Shown here piece by piece: positions 6,253 through 14,875 of a stretch of 64,000 nucleotides of DNA. Both the position numbers and the translations under genes were made by a program. Origin of the DNA: DATBLE01 sp963841405 (GTDB lineage: Bacteria; Actinomycetota; Thermoleophilia; Gaiellales; Gaiellaceae). Where the stretch lies: assembly GCA_963841405.1 (NCBI GenBank), contig CAWJCM010000002.1, positions 1 to 64,000 on the forward strand, in the 5' to 3' direction. The notes below the pieces were generated by a model. That model was not told the DNA's origin. It did not search any database and saw only the letters and a list, made by a program, of their open reading frames with translations. Position 1 is the first letter of the stretch. Each line of letters begins with the position of its first letter.

Positions 6253-7959
6253 ATGCACTCCCGTCTGGCGAATCGCAGGATCCGGCTCCTGCTCGCCTTC
6301 TTCGCGCTCGCCTTCGCGATCGCGTTCGTGCGCGCGTTCTGGCTGCAGGTCGTGCGCGCGCCGCGGCTGGAGCGGCTGGCCGCGCAGCAGCACCACGAGA
6401 CGATTGCGACGCCGGCCGGCCGGGGGACGATCTACGACCGCATGGGCGCGCCGCTCGCGATCGGCGAGGAGGCGACCACGGTCTACGCCGACCCCAAGCA
6501 GGTGCGGAACGCGCAGCGCGTCGCGGTCGAGGCCGGTCACGCGCTCGCCCTCGATCCGAACAAGATCTACCCACAGCTGCTCGACAAGAAGCAGAGCTTC
6601 GTCTATGTCCAGCGGAAGGCCGACCCCGAGCGGGCGGCTGCGCTCGAGCGGCGCGGCCTCGCGGGGCTCGACTTCTACCCTGAGGAGCGGCGGAGCTATC
6701 CGCAGCACGGCGTCGCGTCGCAGGTGCTCGGGTACGCGGGAATCGACAACACGGGCATCGCGGGGCTGGAGCTCGGCCTCGAGCGCTACCTCGCCGGCAA
6801 GCCGGGCAAGGAGACGATCGTCCGCGACCCGTTCGGCCGCACCATCGACGTGGTCTCGTCGACGCCCGAGCAGCCCGGCCGCGACGTCTTCCTGACGGTC
6901 GACCACACGCTGCAGGCGAAGGTCGAGTCGGTGCTGCGTGAGACGCTGGCGAAGTGGCATGCCGCCGACGGGACGGCGATCGTCCTCGATCCCCGCACCG
7001 GCGGCGTGCTCGCGATGGCGAGCGCTCCCGGCTTCGACGCGAACGACTACCCGAAAGTGCCGAGCAGCCTCCAGCGCAACCGCGCCGTCACCGACACGTA
7101 CGAGCCGGGCTCGACCTTCAAGGTCGTCACGTACGCCGCGGCGCTCACCGACCACGTCGTCACCCCGAACACGACCTTCACGCTCGCTCCGTCGATCGAC
7201 GTCGCCGACCGGACGATCAGCGACGCCGAGCCGAGGCCGACCGAGACGATGACCGTCGCCGAGATGCTCGCGCGGTCGTCGAACGTCGGCGCGATCACCC
7301 TCGCCGAGCTGCTCGGCCGGAAGCGGCTCGGAGCCTGGATCGACCGGTTCGGCTTCGGGAGGAGCACCGGCGTCGACTTCCCGGGCGAGAGTCCCGGCAT
7401 CGTCCTGCCGGTCGACAAGTGGTCCGGCTCGACGATCGGCAACGTCCCCATCGGCCAGGGAATCGCCGTCACGCCGATCCAGATGGCATCCGCGTACGCC
7501 GCGCTCGCCAACCACGGCGTCTGGCTCGAGCCGCACCTCGTCGACCACGTGCGCGGACGCAAGCCCGCGCAGGTCCACCGCCGGCGCGTCGTCTCCCCGG
7601 CGATCGCCCGCGAGCTGATGGGGATGCTGCAGGGCGTCGTCTCCTCGGAAGGCACGGGCGGGGAGGCGACTGTGCCCGGGTATCTCGTCGCCGGCAAGAC
7701 GGGTACCGCGGCCAAGCCCGACCCGCACGGTGGCTACTCGGACACGAACTACGTCGCGTCGTTCGTCGGGATCGTCCCGGCGAGCGCGCCGCGCGCGGTC
7801 ATCCTCGTCTCGATCGACGAGCCGCAGGGCCAGATCTTCGGCGGCCTCGTCGCCGCCCCGGCGTTTCGCGACATCGCCCGGTTCGCGCTGCAGTACATGG
7901 ACGTTCCGCCGGACGATCCGGCGTCGCTGAAGAACGCAGCCGGCGCGCCGCTTAGCTAG
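6253..7959 (+). CDS. ftsI: Peptidoglycan transpeptidase FtsI (class B PBP, PBP3-like)
   Basis: 568 residues. N-terminal membrane anchor (LLLAFFALAFAIAFVRAFWL), a PBP dimer domain with RGTIYDRMGAPLA, then the transpeptidase domain. Catalytic motifs: STFK with nucleophile Ser near residue 287, SSN near 342-344 and KTGTA near 482. It crosslinks septal peptidoglycan and is the beta-lactam target. No C-terminal PASTA repeats. Followed by a GC-rich hairpin and a long non-coding gap. Confidence 0.93.
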   Translation: MHSRLANRRIRLLLAFFALAFAIAFVRAFWLQVVRAPRLERLAAQQHHETIATPAGRGTIYDRMGAPLAIGEEATTVYADPKQVRNAQRVAVEAGHALALDPNKIYPQLLDKKQSFVYVQRKADPERAAALERRGLAGLDFYPEERRSYPQHGVASQVLGYAGIDNTGIAGLELGLERYLAGKPGKETIVRDPFGRTIDVVSSTPEQPGRDVFLTVDHTLQAKVESVLRETLAKWHAADGTAIVLDPRTGGVLAMASAPGFDANDYPKVPSSLQRNRAVTDTYEPGSTFKVVTYAAALTDHVVTPNTTFTLAPSIDVADRTISDAEPRPTETMTVAEMLARSSNVGAITLAELLGRKRLGAWIDRFGFGRSTGVDFPGESPGIVLPVDKWSGSTIGNVPIGQGIAVTPIQMASAYAALANHGVWLEPHLVDHVRGRKPAQVHRRRVVSPAIARELMGMLQGVVSSEGTGGEATVPGYLVAGKTGTAAKPDPHGGYSDTNYVASFVGIVPASAPRAVILVSIDEPQGQIFGGLVAAPAFRDIARFALQYMDVPPDDPASLKNAAGAPLS

Positions 7960-7970
7960 GTCGCTTCGGA

Positions 7971-7990
7971 GGCCGGGCAGAGACCCGGCC
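7971..7990 (+). terminator. GC-rich hairpin after ftsI
   Basis: GGCCGGG-cagaga-CCCGGCC, a 7-bp perfect stem with a 6-nt loop 12 nt after the ftsI stop, followed by a second short palindrome CCCCGCGGGG near 8020. There is no U-tract, so it may be a weak terminator or mRNA-stabilising hairpin. Confidence 0.45.
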
Positions 7991-8597
7991 GCTCGCTCGC
8001 GCTCCCCGCGGGGAACGGCCAAGCCCAGAAGGAGTCTGGTCGGGCTGCGCCTCGAGATCCCGCTGCGTGCCCACCAGCAGTCGACACCGCCGGTCCGAAT
8101 CGTCCGTCGCCTGTCGGGTCGCTGCGGGTCGGACGAAGACAGTCGCAAAGGCGGTCGTCGGGCCGCTCCGGAACGTCAACGCCAACACCCAGGGCCGGGC
8201 GGAGCCAGAATCGACGGGAACACAGGGTCATTGGCAGGGCCACCGTAGGTGAGCATGAATCGCTGGGTGAACCGAGGGCGCGCGGTAGGCATGCGTACCC
8301 CGGTTATGACGAGCGAACCACCGATCGGCGTTCCGGGATCGCTGAACCACGGGATCTTCTGAGTCAGGCCGCCGCGGCTGGTCGCGCGGCGATAAGGATT
8401 CGGGCGGCGAATGCCGCTGAGACGTGCTTGTCAGACCGGTCGCCGCCGCGCCCGACCAGTGCGGGCGCGGCAGCTCTGGCTCGCGGAGACCGGCACGTGA
8501 GTCACGAACAGCTCCGGCGGCTCCGCGGACGTTTGCGCAATGCTCCGCCCGCCAGGAGGGGGCTCGTGGGGAAACCAGGGGTTCCCTCCTGCTGAGT
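7991..8597. other. Unexplained 0.6 kb gap inside the dcw cluster
   Basis: I find no convincing coding frame on either strand here and no recognisable tRNA, RNase P RNA, tmRNA or riboswitch. The 3' end (8568-8587) carries an imperfect palindrome of the GGGAAACC/GGTTCCC type just upstream of the murE -10 box. A non-coding RNA or a decayed gene is possible. Confidence 0.4.
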
Positions 8598-8603
8598 TAG
8601 ACT
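8598..8603 (+). promoter_or_regulatory. -10 box TAGACT of murE (leaderless)
   Basis: TAGACT ends 8 nt before the GTG start of murE with no Shine-Dalgarno in between. It would give the second half of the dcw cluster its own promoter. Confidence 0.55.
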
Positions 8604-8611
8604 CGCTCGTC

Positions 8612-10015
8612 GTGGACCTGGAGCGGCTGATCGCCGTGCTTGCGCCGGCGGAGGTCGTTGGGCGCGCCGATACGACGATCCACGATCTTGCGTACGACGC
8701 CCGAGCCGCGCAGGTCGGGTCGCTCTTCTTCTGCGTCCCCGGCGAGCGGGCCGACGGCCACGACTTCGCGCCGGAGGCGATCCGGAACGGGGCGGTCGCG
8801 CTCGTCGTCCAGAGGCCGCTCGACCTGGCCGTGCCTCAGGTCGTCGTGCCTGACTCGCGCGCCTCCATGGCGGTGGCGGCGGACGAGTTCTTCGGCCGGC
8901 CGACCGAGGAGCTCGCTGTCGCCGGCGTCACCGGCACGGCCGGGAAGACGACGACCGCCTTCCTCCTCTACGCCGTCCTCGCGGCGGCGGGCCGCCGCCC
9001 GGGGCTACTCGGCACGATCGAGACCCGCGTCGACGGCGAGCGGCGGCCCGCGACGCGCACCACGTCGGAGGCGATCGACCTCCAGCGGCTCTTCCGCGAG
9101 ATGCTCGACGCCGGCGACCGCAGCTGCGCGATGGAGGCGACCTCGCACGGGTCGGCGCTCCGCCGCCTCGACCGCGTCCGCTTCTCGGTGCTCGTCTTCA
9201 CCAACCTCGACCGGGACCACCTCGACTTCCACAGCGACATGGATGACTACTTCGACGCGAAGCGGCGGCTTTTCCTGGGCGACGACGCGCCACCGGCGGC
9301 GGTCAATGTCGGCGACGCCTACGGCAGGCGGCTCGCGGACGATCTGCGCGAACAGGGCACGCCGCTTCTCACCTTCGGCCTGAGCGACGACGCAGAGATG
9401 CGGCCGGCAACGGTCGACGTGAACACGCGCCTGCGCGGGCGGTTCAACCTCGACAACGCGCTCGGCGCCTTCGCCGCCGGCCGCCTGCTCGGGATCGGCG
9501 ACGAGACGATCGCCCGTGGAATCGAGTCCGTCGCGGGCGTTCCCGGCCGCTTCCAGACGGTCGACGAGGGCCAGGACTTCGCCGTGATCGTCGACTACGC
9601 CCACAAGCCCGCGGCGCTCGAGCATGTCCTGCGCACCGCCCGCGAGCTCGCCGAAGGCCGTCTGATCTGCGTCTTCGGCTGCGGCGGCGACCGCGACCGC
9701 GGAAAGCGGCCGGTGATGGGACGCATCGCGTCCGAGCTGGCCGACGTCGCGATCGTCACCTCGGACAACCCGCGGAGCGAGGATCCACTGGCGATCATCG
9801 ACGAGATCGTCGCCGGGATGGGCAACGAGCCGGAGGTGGAGCCCGATCGGACTCGGGCGGTCGAGCGGGCGATCGAGCTGGCGGGGCCGGGCGACGTGGT
9901 CGTGATCGCCGGCAAGGGGCACGAGCGCGGCCAGGAGGCCGCCGGCGTCGTCACGCCTTTCGACGACGCCGAGGTGGCAGGCGAAGCGCTGCGCGCGCTG
10001 AAAACGACCGCATGA
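8612..10015 (+). CDS. murE: UDP-MurNAc-tripeptide synthetase MurE
   Basis: 467 residues from GTG 8612; in-frame codons further upstream lie before the -10 box. ATP site GVTGTAGKTTTAFLL, substrate-binding AMEATSHGSALRR and NLDRDHLDFH, and the C-terminal DNPRSEDP motif, which in this family selects meso-diaminopimelate rather than lysine. It adds the third stem residue to UDP-MurNAc-L-Ala-D-Glu. The stop overlaps the murF ATG (ATGA). Confidence 0.95.
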   Translation: MDLERLIAVLAPAEVVGRADTTIHDLAYDARAAQVGSLFFCVPGERADGHDFAPEAIRNGAVALVVQRPLDLAVPQVVVPDSRASMAVAADEFFGRPTEELAVAGVTGTAGKTTTAFLLYAVLAAAGRRPGLLGTIETRVDGERRPATRTTSEAIDLQRLFREMLDAGDRSCAMEATSHGSALRRLDRVRFSVLVFTNLDRDHLDFHSDMDDYFDAKRRLFLGDDAPPAAVNVGDAYGRRLADDLREQGTPLLTFGLSDDAEMRPATVDVNTRLRGRFNLDNALGAFAAGRLLGIGDETIARGIESVAGVPGRFQTVDEGQDFAVIVDYAHKPAALEHVLRTARELAEGRLICVFGCGGDRDRGKRPVMGRIASELADVAIVTSDNPRSEDPLAIIDEIVAGMGNEPEVEPDRTRAVERAIELAGPGDVVVIAGKGHERGQEAAGVVTPFDDAEVAGEALRALKTTA

Positions 10016-11241
10016 TCCGTCTCTCCCTCGACGAGGTCAGGGAGCTCGCACCCGGCCGGCTCGAGACCGCCGCCGCCGCGATCGAAGTGAGCGGCCTCCA
10101 GACCGACTCGCGACGCGTCGGGCGGGACGATCTCTTCGTGGCCGTGGGCGGCGGCGCGGCCTTCCTGGTCGATGCGCTCGAGCGCGGTGCCGCAGCCGTT
10201 CTCGTCCCCGACGACGCCTTCGCGGCACTGGCCGCGCTCGCCGGCCGAGTCCGCGACAAGAGCGGTGCACGGTTCGTCGGCATCACCGGCTCGATGGGGA
10301 AGACGTCGACGAAGGACATCCTGGCGGCGGTCTGCGCCCCCCAGAGCCGCACGGTCGCCGCCGAGCGCAGCTACAACGCCGAGATCGGCGTGCCGCTGAC
10401 GATCGGCCGCGTCGAGCCCGACACCGAGCTCTGCATCCTCGAGCTGGCGATGCGCGGGTTCGGGCAGATCGCCGAGCTGTGCGCCTTCGCCCGTCCGGAC
10501 GTGGGCGTGATCACCAACGTTGGTCCCGTGCACCTGCAGAAGGTCGGCGACCTCGCCGGCGTCGTCCGTGCCAAGGGCGAGCTGCTCGCGGCTCTTCCGG
10601 CCGGAGGAACGGCGATCGTACCGGAGGCATTCCCCGTCGAGCGCGACGACCTCGAGGTCGTCCGCGTCGGCCGCCACGTCGCGCTCGAGTCGTTCGACCC
10701 CCCGCTGCTGCGAACGTCGCTCGGCACCGTCGAGGTCGACTTCACCGCGCGGCATCTCGCGGCCAACGCCCTCACGGCGTTCGCGACCGCGAACGCGCTC
10801 GGTCTGCGATTGCCGGACGAGCTCCACGTCCCGTTCACCGCCTGGCGGAACGAGGAGATCGAGCTCCCGGGCGGGGGCGTGCTGCTGAACGACGCCTGGA
10901 ACGCGAATCCCGTCTCGATGCGCGCCGCGCTCGAGCACCTCGTCCAGCTCGCCGCCGGCCGGCGAACGATCGCGGTGCTCGGAGACATGGCCGAGCTCGG
11001 CGCATACAGCGAAGAGGGCCACCGCGAGGTCGGGCGCGCTGCCGCCGAGCTTCGGATCGGCGAGGTGCTGGCGATCGGCCCGCAGGCGGTCGCCTACGGC
11101 GGGCGCCACGTCGAGACGGTGGACGAGGCGATCGCGCTGCTCGACGAGCTCGTGCAGCCGGGCGACTGCGTGCTCGTCAAGGCGGCGCGGGCGATGGGGC
11201 TCGAGCGAATCGCCGAGGCGCTCACGCGGGTGACGGCGTAG
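10012..11241 (+). CDS. murF: UDP-MurNAc-tripeptide:D-Ala-D-Ala ligase MurF
   Basis: 409 residues with the Mur ligase layout: N-terminal UDP-binding domain, ATP loop GITGSMGKTSTKDIL, a central segment ending in LAMRGFGQIAELC, and a C-terminal domain beginning near LLNDAWNANPVSMRAAL. The DxWNANPxS-type motif is typical of MurF. It completes the UDP-MurNAc-pentapeptide. It starts on the murE stop and ends 4 nt before mraY. Confidence 0.94.
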   Translation: MIRLSLDEVRELAPGRLETAAAAIEVSGLQTDSRRVGRDDLFVAVGGGAAFLVDALERGAAAVLVPDDAFAALAALAGRVRDKSGARFVGITGSMGKTSTKDILAAVCAPQSRTVAAERSYNAEIGVPLTIGRVEPDTELCILELAMRGFGQIAELCAFARPDVGVITNVGPVHLQKVGDLAGVVRAKGELLAALPAGGTAIVPEAFPVERDDLEVVRVGRHVALESFDPPLLRTSLGTVEVDFTARHLAANALTAFATANALGLRLPDELHVPFTAWRNEEIELPGGGVLLNDAWNANPVSMRAALEHLVQLAAGRRTIAVLGDMAELGAYSEEGHREVGRAAAELRIGEVLAIGPQAVAYGGRHVETVDEAIALLDELVQPGDCVLVKAARAMGLERIAEALTRVTA

Positions 11242-11245
11242 TTCG

Positions 11246-12256
11246 ATGGTCGACGTCCTGATCGCCGGCATCGTCGCGATGGTGGTCTCGATCGTCGCCG
11301 GCCCGCGGTTCATCAACTTCCTGCGCCTCCGCGAGTACGGGCAGCCGATCCGGGCGGAGGGGCCCGCCCGGCACGTCGAGAAGCAGGGGACGCCGACGAT
11401 GGGCGGCCTGCTGATCCTGTTCTCGGCGGTCGTCCCGTACCTGATCCTGAGCAACTACTCGACGCCTGCGCTCACGGTCGTCTTCTGCATGGTCGGCTGC
11501 GGTGCGATCGGCTTCCTCGACGACTACATCAAGGTCACCCACCAGCGCTCGCTCGGCCTGAACGGCCGCTGGAAGCTGCTCGGGCTCGCGCTGATCACCG
11601 CGGTCGTCGTCTGGGTCGCCTACCACCGCGACTTCTCGACCGACCTCTACCTGCCCGGCTTCAAGATCCCGCTCTCGTGGGCCTGGTACCCGTTCCTGTT
11701 CGTGGTCATCGCCGGCGCTGCGAACGGCGTGAACCTGACCGACGGGGTCGACGGCCTCGCCGCCGGCACCGGGATCATCGCCGTCTTCACGTTCACGGCG
11801 ATGACCGTGATCGCGTTCATCCGATCTGGCCCGCCCGGCCACCGCGAGATCCGCCTGCTCGACCTGTCGATCGTCGGCGCCGCGCTGATCGGGGCCCTGG
11901 TCGGGTTCCTCTGGTACAACGCCTTCCCGGCGGAGATCTTCATGGGCGATACCGGCTCGATGGCGATCGGCGGCGCGCTCGCCGGCTTCGCGATCATGAC
12001 CAAGACCGAAGTGCTGCTCCTCTTCGTCGGCGGGATCTTCCTGATTGCAGCGCTCTCCGTGATGATCCAGGTCTTCTCGTTCAAGTACTTCCACAGGCGG
12101 GTCTTCCTGATGGCGCCGATCCAGCATCACTTCGAGATGAAGGCGTGGTCGGAGACCAAGATCATGGTGCGCTTCTGGATTCTCACCGCGATCCTCTGCG
12201 CCTGCGGCTTCGCGCTGTACTACCGCTACTACTTCCGGTTCTTCCGCGGCGGATGA
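11246..12256 (+). CDS. mraY: Phospho-MurNAc-pentapeptide transferase MraY
   Basis: 336 residues, about ten membrane segments. Family signatures are KQGTPTMGGLLIL near the N-terminus, FLDDYIKV with the Asp pair, NGVNLTDGVDGLAAG and FMGDTGSMAIGGAL, plus MAPIQHHFEMKAWSETKI in the last cytoplasmic loop. It moves phospho-MurNAc-pentapeptide to undecaprenyl phosphate, making lipid I at the inner leaflet. The stop overlaps the next small gene (ATGA). Confidence 0.96.
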   Translation: MVDVLIAGIVAMVVSIVAGPRFINFLRLREYGQPIRAEGPARHVEKQGTPTMGGLLILFSAVVPYLILSNYSTPALTVVFCMVGCGAIGFLDDYIKVTHQRSLGLNGRWKLLGLALITAVVVWVAYHRDFSTDLYLPGFKIPLSWAWYPFLFVVIAGAANGVNLTDGVDGLAAGTGIIAVFTFTAMTVIAFIRSGPPGHREIRLLDLSIVGAALIGALVGFLWYNAFPAEIFMGDTGSMAIGGALAGFAIMTKTEVLLLFVGGIFLIAALSVMIQVFSFKYFHRRVFLMAPIQHHFEMKAWSETKIMVRFWILTAILCACGFALYYRYYFRFFRGG

Positions 12257-12498
12257 CGATCCTCGTCCTCGACGGCGATCTGGTCGGCGACGCGCTCGCC
12301 GGGCTCGGCGACGACGAGCTGATGATCGTGGTCGACCCGTCCGCCGACCGGCTCGAGGAGCTGGAGGAGCGCTACCCGGACCCCCGCATCACGTGGCTGA
12401 TCGGGGATGGTGTGGTCGTCCCGGTGCCCGACGCGTCGGTCGACCGGGTGCTCGGCAGCGGCTCCGACGCCGAGCTCCGCCGCGTGCTGCGCCCGTGA
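12253..12498 (+). CDS. Uncharacterised 81-residue protein between mraY and murD
   Basis: The ATG overlaps the mraY stop and the TGA overlaps the murD GTG (GTGA), so it is translationally coupled on both sides, strong evidence that it is expressed. It reads as a small alpha/beta protein: MTILVLDGDLVGDAL, LMIVVDPSADRLEELEERY, then VPVPDASVDRVLGSGSDAEL and RRVLRP. The last part resembles the D-SVD-V---LRRVLRP tail of class I methyltransferases, but no SAM-binding glycine loop is present. I cannot assign a function; a degenerate nucleotide-binding fold is one reading. Confidence 0.7.
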   Translation: MTILVLDGDLVGDALAGLGDDELMIVVDPSADRLEELEERYPDPRITWLIGDGVVVPVPDASVDRVLGSGSDAELRRVLRP

Positions 12499-13670
12499 AG
12501 CGCGCCGTCGTCCTCGGCACCGCCCGGTCGGGGCAGGCGGCCGCGGCGCTGCTCGAGCAGCATGGCGTCGAGGTCGTCCTCGCCGGCCGCGACCTCGACA
12601 ACGACGCCGACCTCTCGCTGCTCGAAGGCGCCGACGTGCTCGTCAAGAGCCCCGGCGTCCCGCGTGACCACCCGCTCGTCGCCGGCGCGCGCATTCCGGT
12701 CTGGAGCGAGGTCGAGCTCGGCTACCGGCTGCTGCCGAATCCGATCCTCGGCGTCACGGGGACGAACGGGAAGACGACGACCACGGAATGGCTGGGCGCG
12801 ATGTTCCGCGCGGCCGGAAGCGACGTCGCCGTCGCAGGCAACGTCGGCCGCGCGCTCAGCGCGGTCGAGGCCCCGGCCGAGACGTGGATCGTCTGCGAGC
12901 TCTCCAGCTTCCAGCTCGAGGACATCCACGAGTTCCGTCCCCGCGTCGCCGTGCTCGTCAACCTCGAGCCGGACCACCTCGACCGGCACGGGTCGTTCGA
13001 GGCCTACCGCGACGCGAAGCTGCGCATCTTCGAGAACCAGCGGGCCGAGGACACGGCTGTCGTGCCGCGAGGTTTCGGGCGGGTGCCGGGTTCGGCCGTG
13101 CGCGTCGAGGTCGACGCGGACGACCCGCTGCCGGCCGAGCCCGGCCTCCCGGGACGGCACAACCGCGAGAACGCGGCCGCCGCCACAGCAGCCGCGCGTG
13201 CAGCCGGAATCGGGGACGAAGCGATCGCTGAGGCGTTGCGGAGGTTCCCGGGCGTCCCCCACCGGCTCGAGCTCGTCGGCGAGGTCGGGGGCGTGCGCTT
13301 CGTCAACGACTCGAAGGCGACGAACACCACGGCGGCCCGACGTGCGCTCGCCTCGTACGACGTGCCCCTGCATGTGATTCTCGGCGGCTCGAGAAAGGGG
13401 GAGAGCTTCGACGAGCTCGTGCGCGAGCTCGACGGTCGCGCCTACCTGATCGGCGAGACGGCGGAGGAGCTCGCGCAGGCGCTCGCCGGCGCGGGCGTCC
13501 CGTACGTTCGCTGCGGCGACCTGGAGGCGGCCGTCCAGGCTGCGGCCGCCCTGGCGGAGCGGGGAGACGTCGTCCTGCTCTCGCCGGCCTGTGCGAGCTA
13601 CGACCAGTTCCGCGACTTCGAACAGCGCGGCGAGGAATTCCGGAGGCTGGTGCAGAACCTATCCGGGTGA
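12495..13670 (+). CDS. murD: UDP-MurNAc-L-Ala:D-Glu ligase MurD
   Basis: 391 residues from GTG 12495 (VKRAVVLGTARSGQAAAALL), a short form of the family. ATP loop GVTGTNGKTTTTEWLG, carbamylated-Lys region and NLEPDHLDRHGSF, C-terminal FVNDSKATNTTAARRAL. It adds D-Glu to UDP-MurNAc-L-Ala. The GTG overlaps the stop of the upstream small gene and its own TGA overlaps the ftsW GTG, continuing the coupled chain. Confidence 0.94.
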   Translation: MKRAVVLGTARSGQAAAALLEQHGVEVVLAGRDLDNDADLSLLEGADVLVKSPGVPRDHPLVAGARIPVWSEVELGYRLLPNPILGVTGTNGKTTTTEWLGAMFRAAGSDVAVAGNVGRALSAVEAPAETWIVCELSSFQLEDIHEFRPRVAVLVNLEPDHLDRHGSFEAYRDAKLRIFENQRAEDTAVVPRGFGRVPGSAVRVEVDADDPLPAEPGLPGRHNRENAAAATAAARAAGIGDEAIAEALRRFPGVPHRLELVGEVGGVRFVNDSKATNTTAARRALASYDVPLHVILGGSRKGESFDELVRELDGRAYLIGETAEELAQALAGAGVPYVRCGDLEAAVQAAAALAERGDVVLLSPACASYDQFRDFEQRGEEFRRLVQNLSG

Positions 13671-14875
13671 AGCGCGGCCACCTGGAGTCGAATGTCCTCG
13701 TTCTCGTCACGCTCGCCCTCGTCGCCTTCGGCATGGTGATGGTGTACAGCGCCACCTCCGCGTCGGCGACGATCGGTGGGGGGAACCCCGCGTACTACCT
13801 GAAGCGGCAGGCGATCTTCGCGTTCCTCGGGCTCGGGTTGCTCGTCGCCGCACGACTGTGGAGCTACCGCTCGCTGCGGCACACGGCGCCGGTGCTCGTC
13901 CTCGGCAGCGTCTTCCTCCTCCTGGTCGCGCTCGTCGGCGGGCAGAACGTCAACGGCGCCCGCCGCTGGATCGACCTCGGGGCAGCGTCGTTCCAGCCCT
14001 CGGAGATCGCGAAGCTGGCGGTCGTCGTCTGGATCGCGCTCTACCTCTCGAAGCGGCCCGTGCCGACGACCGTCGGCGAGCTGACGAAGCCGATCGGCCT
14101 GATGGTGGCGACGTTCTGCGCCCTCGTGCTGGCGGAGCCCGACCTCGGCACCGTGATCGCGATCTGCCTCGTGGTGGGCGCGATGCTGCTGGTCGCCGGC
14201 GCGCCGGTTCGCCTCCTCGGTGTCTCGGCGGCGATCGTCTCGGTGATCACGGTGGTCGCGATCTGGTTCGAGCCGTACCGGCGCACCCGCTTCTTCAGCT
14301 TCGTCGACCCTTGGCGCGACGCACAGGGCGCGGGCTACCAGACCGTGCAGGCGATGATCGGGATCGGCTCGGGCGGCGTCTTCGGCAAGGGCCTCGGCGA
14401 GAGCGTCGGCAAGATCTTCTACCTCCCCGAGGCGCACACGGACATGATCTTCGCCGTCATCGGCGAGGAGCTGGGACTGGTCGGGGCAACGCTCCTGATT
14501 GCCGCCTACGCCGCGTTCGGCTGGGCGGGTCTGCGGATCGCGCTGCGCTGCCACGATCCCTTCGGAAAGGGGCTGGCGGTCGGGATCACGACGCTGATCT
14601 GCGGCCAGGCCGCGCTCAACCTCGCCGCGGTCGTCGGCGTCGCGCCGCTCACCGGCATTCCGCTGCCCCTGGTGTCGTATGGAGGGACCAGCCTCGTCGT
14701 CATGCTCGCGTCGGTCGGCATCCTCCTTAACATCGCGCGCAACGATGGCGTCGAAGCCGCAGCTCAGGTGCGTGATCGCGGCCGGAGGGACCGCCGGTCA
14801 CGTGATCCCGTCGCTCGCCGTCGCGGAGGCGCTCCGCGCCCGCGGCGTGAGCGTGAGCTTCGCCGGCTCGCCTGA
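13667..14875 (+). CDS. ftsW: Septal peptidoglycan glycosyltransferase FtsW
   Basis: 402 residues, about ten membrane helices of the SEDS family. Signatures: MVMVYSATSA near the N-terminus, NGARRWIDLG, FQPSEIAKLA, EPDLGT, and the C-terminal GIPLPLVSYGGTSLVV. It polymerises lipid II at the septum with FtsI. The last 43 codons run inside murG in another frame, giving a cytoplasmic tail very rich in Arg. The overlap with murG is 131 nt, long even for this tightly packed cluster. Confidence 0.94.
   Translation: MKRGHLESNVLVLVTLALVAFGMVMVYSATSASATIGGGNPAYYLKRQAIFAFLGLGLLVAARLWSYRSLRHTAPVLVLGSVFLLLVALVGGQNVNGARRWIDLGAASFQPSEIAKLAVVVWIALYLSKRPVPTTVGELTKPIGLMVATFCALVLAEPDLGTVIAICLVVGAMLLVAGAPVRLLGVSAAIVSVITVVAIWFEPYRRTRFFSFVDPWRDAQGAGYQTVQAMIGIGSGGVFGKGLGESVGKIFYLPEAHTDMIFAVIGEELGLVGATLLIAAYAAFGWAGLRIALRCHDPFGKGLAVGITTLICGQAALNLAAVVGVAPLTGIPLPLVSYGGTSLVVMLASVGILLNIARNDGVEAAAQVRDRGRRDRRSRDPVARRRGGAPRPRRERELRRLA

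Noticed and set aside
7991..8597. RNase P RNA, tmRNA or c-di-AMP riboswitch upstream of murE
   Set aside because: No GAGGAAAGTCC-type, TTCGA-arm or CCGACAGCT-type conserved segments were found on either strand.
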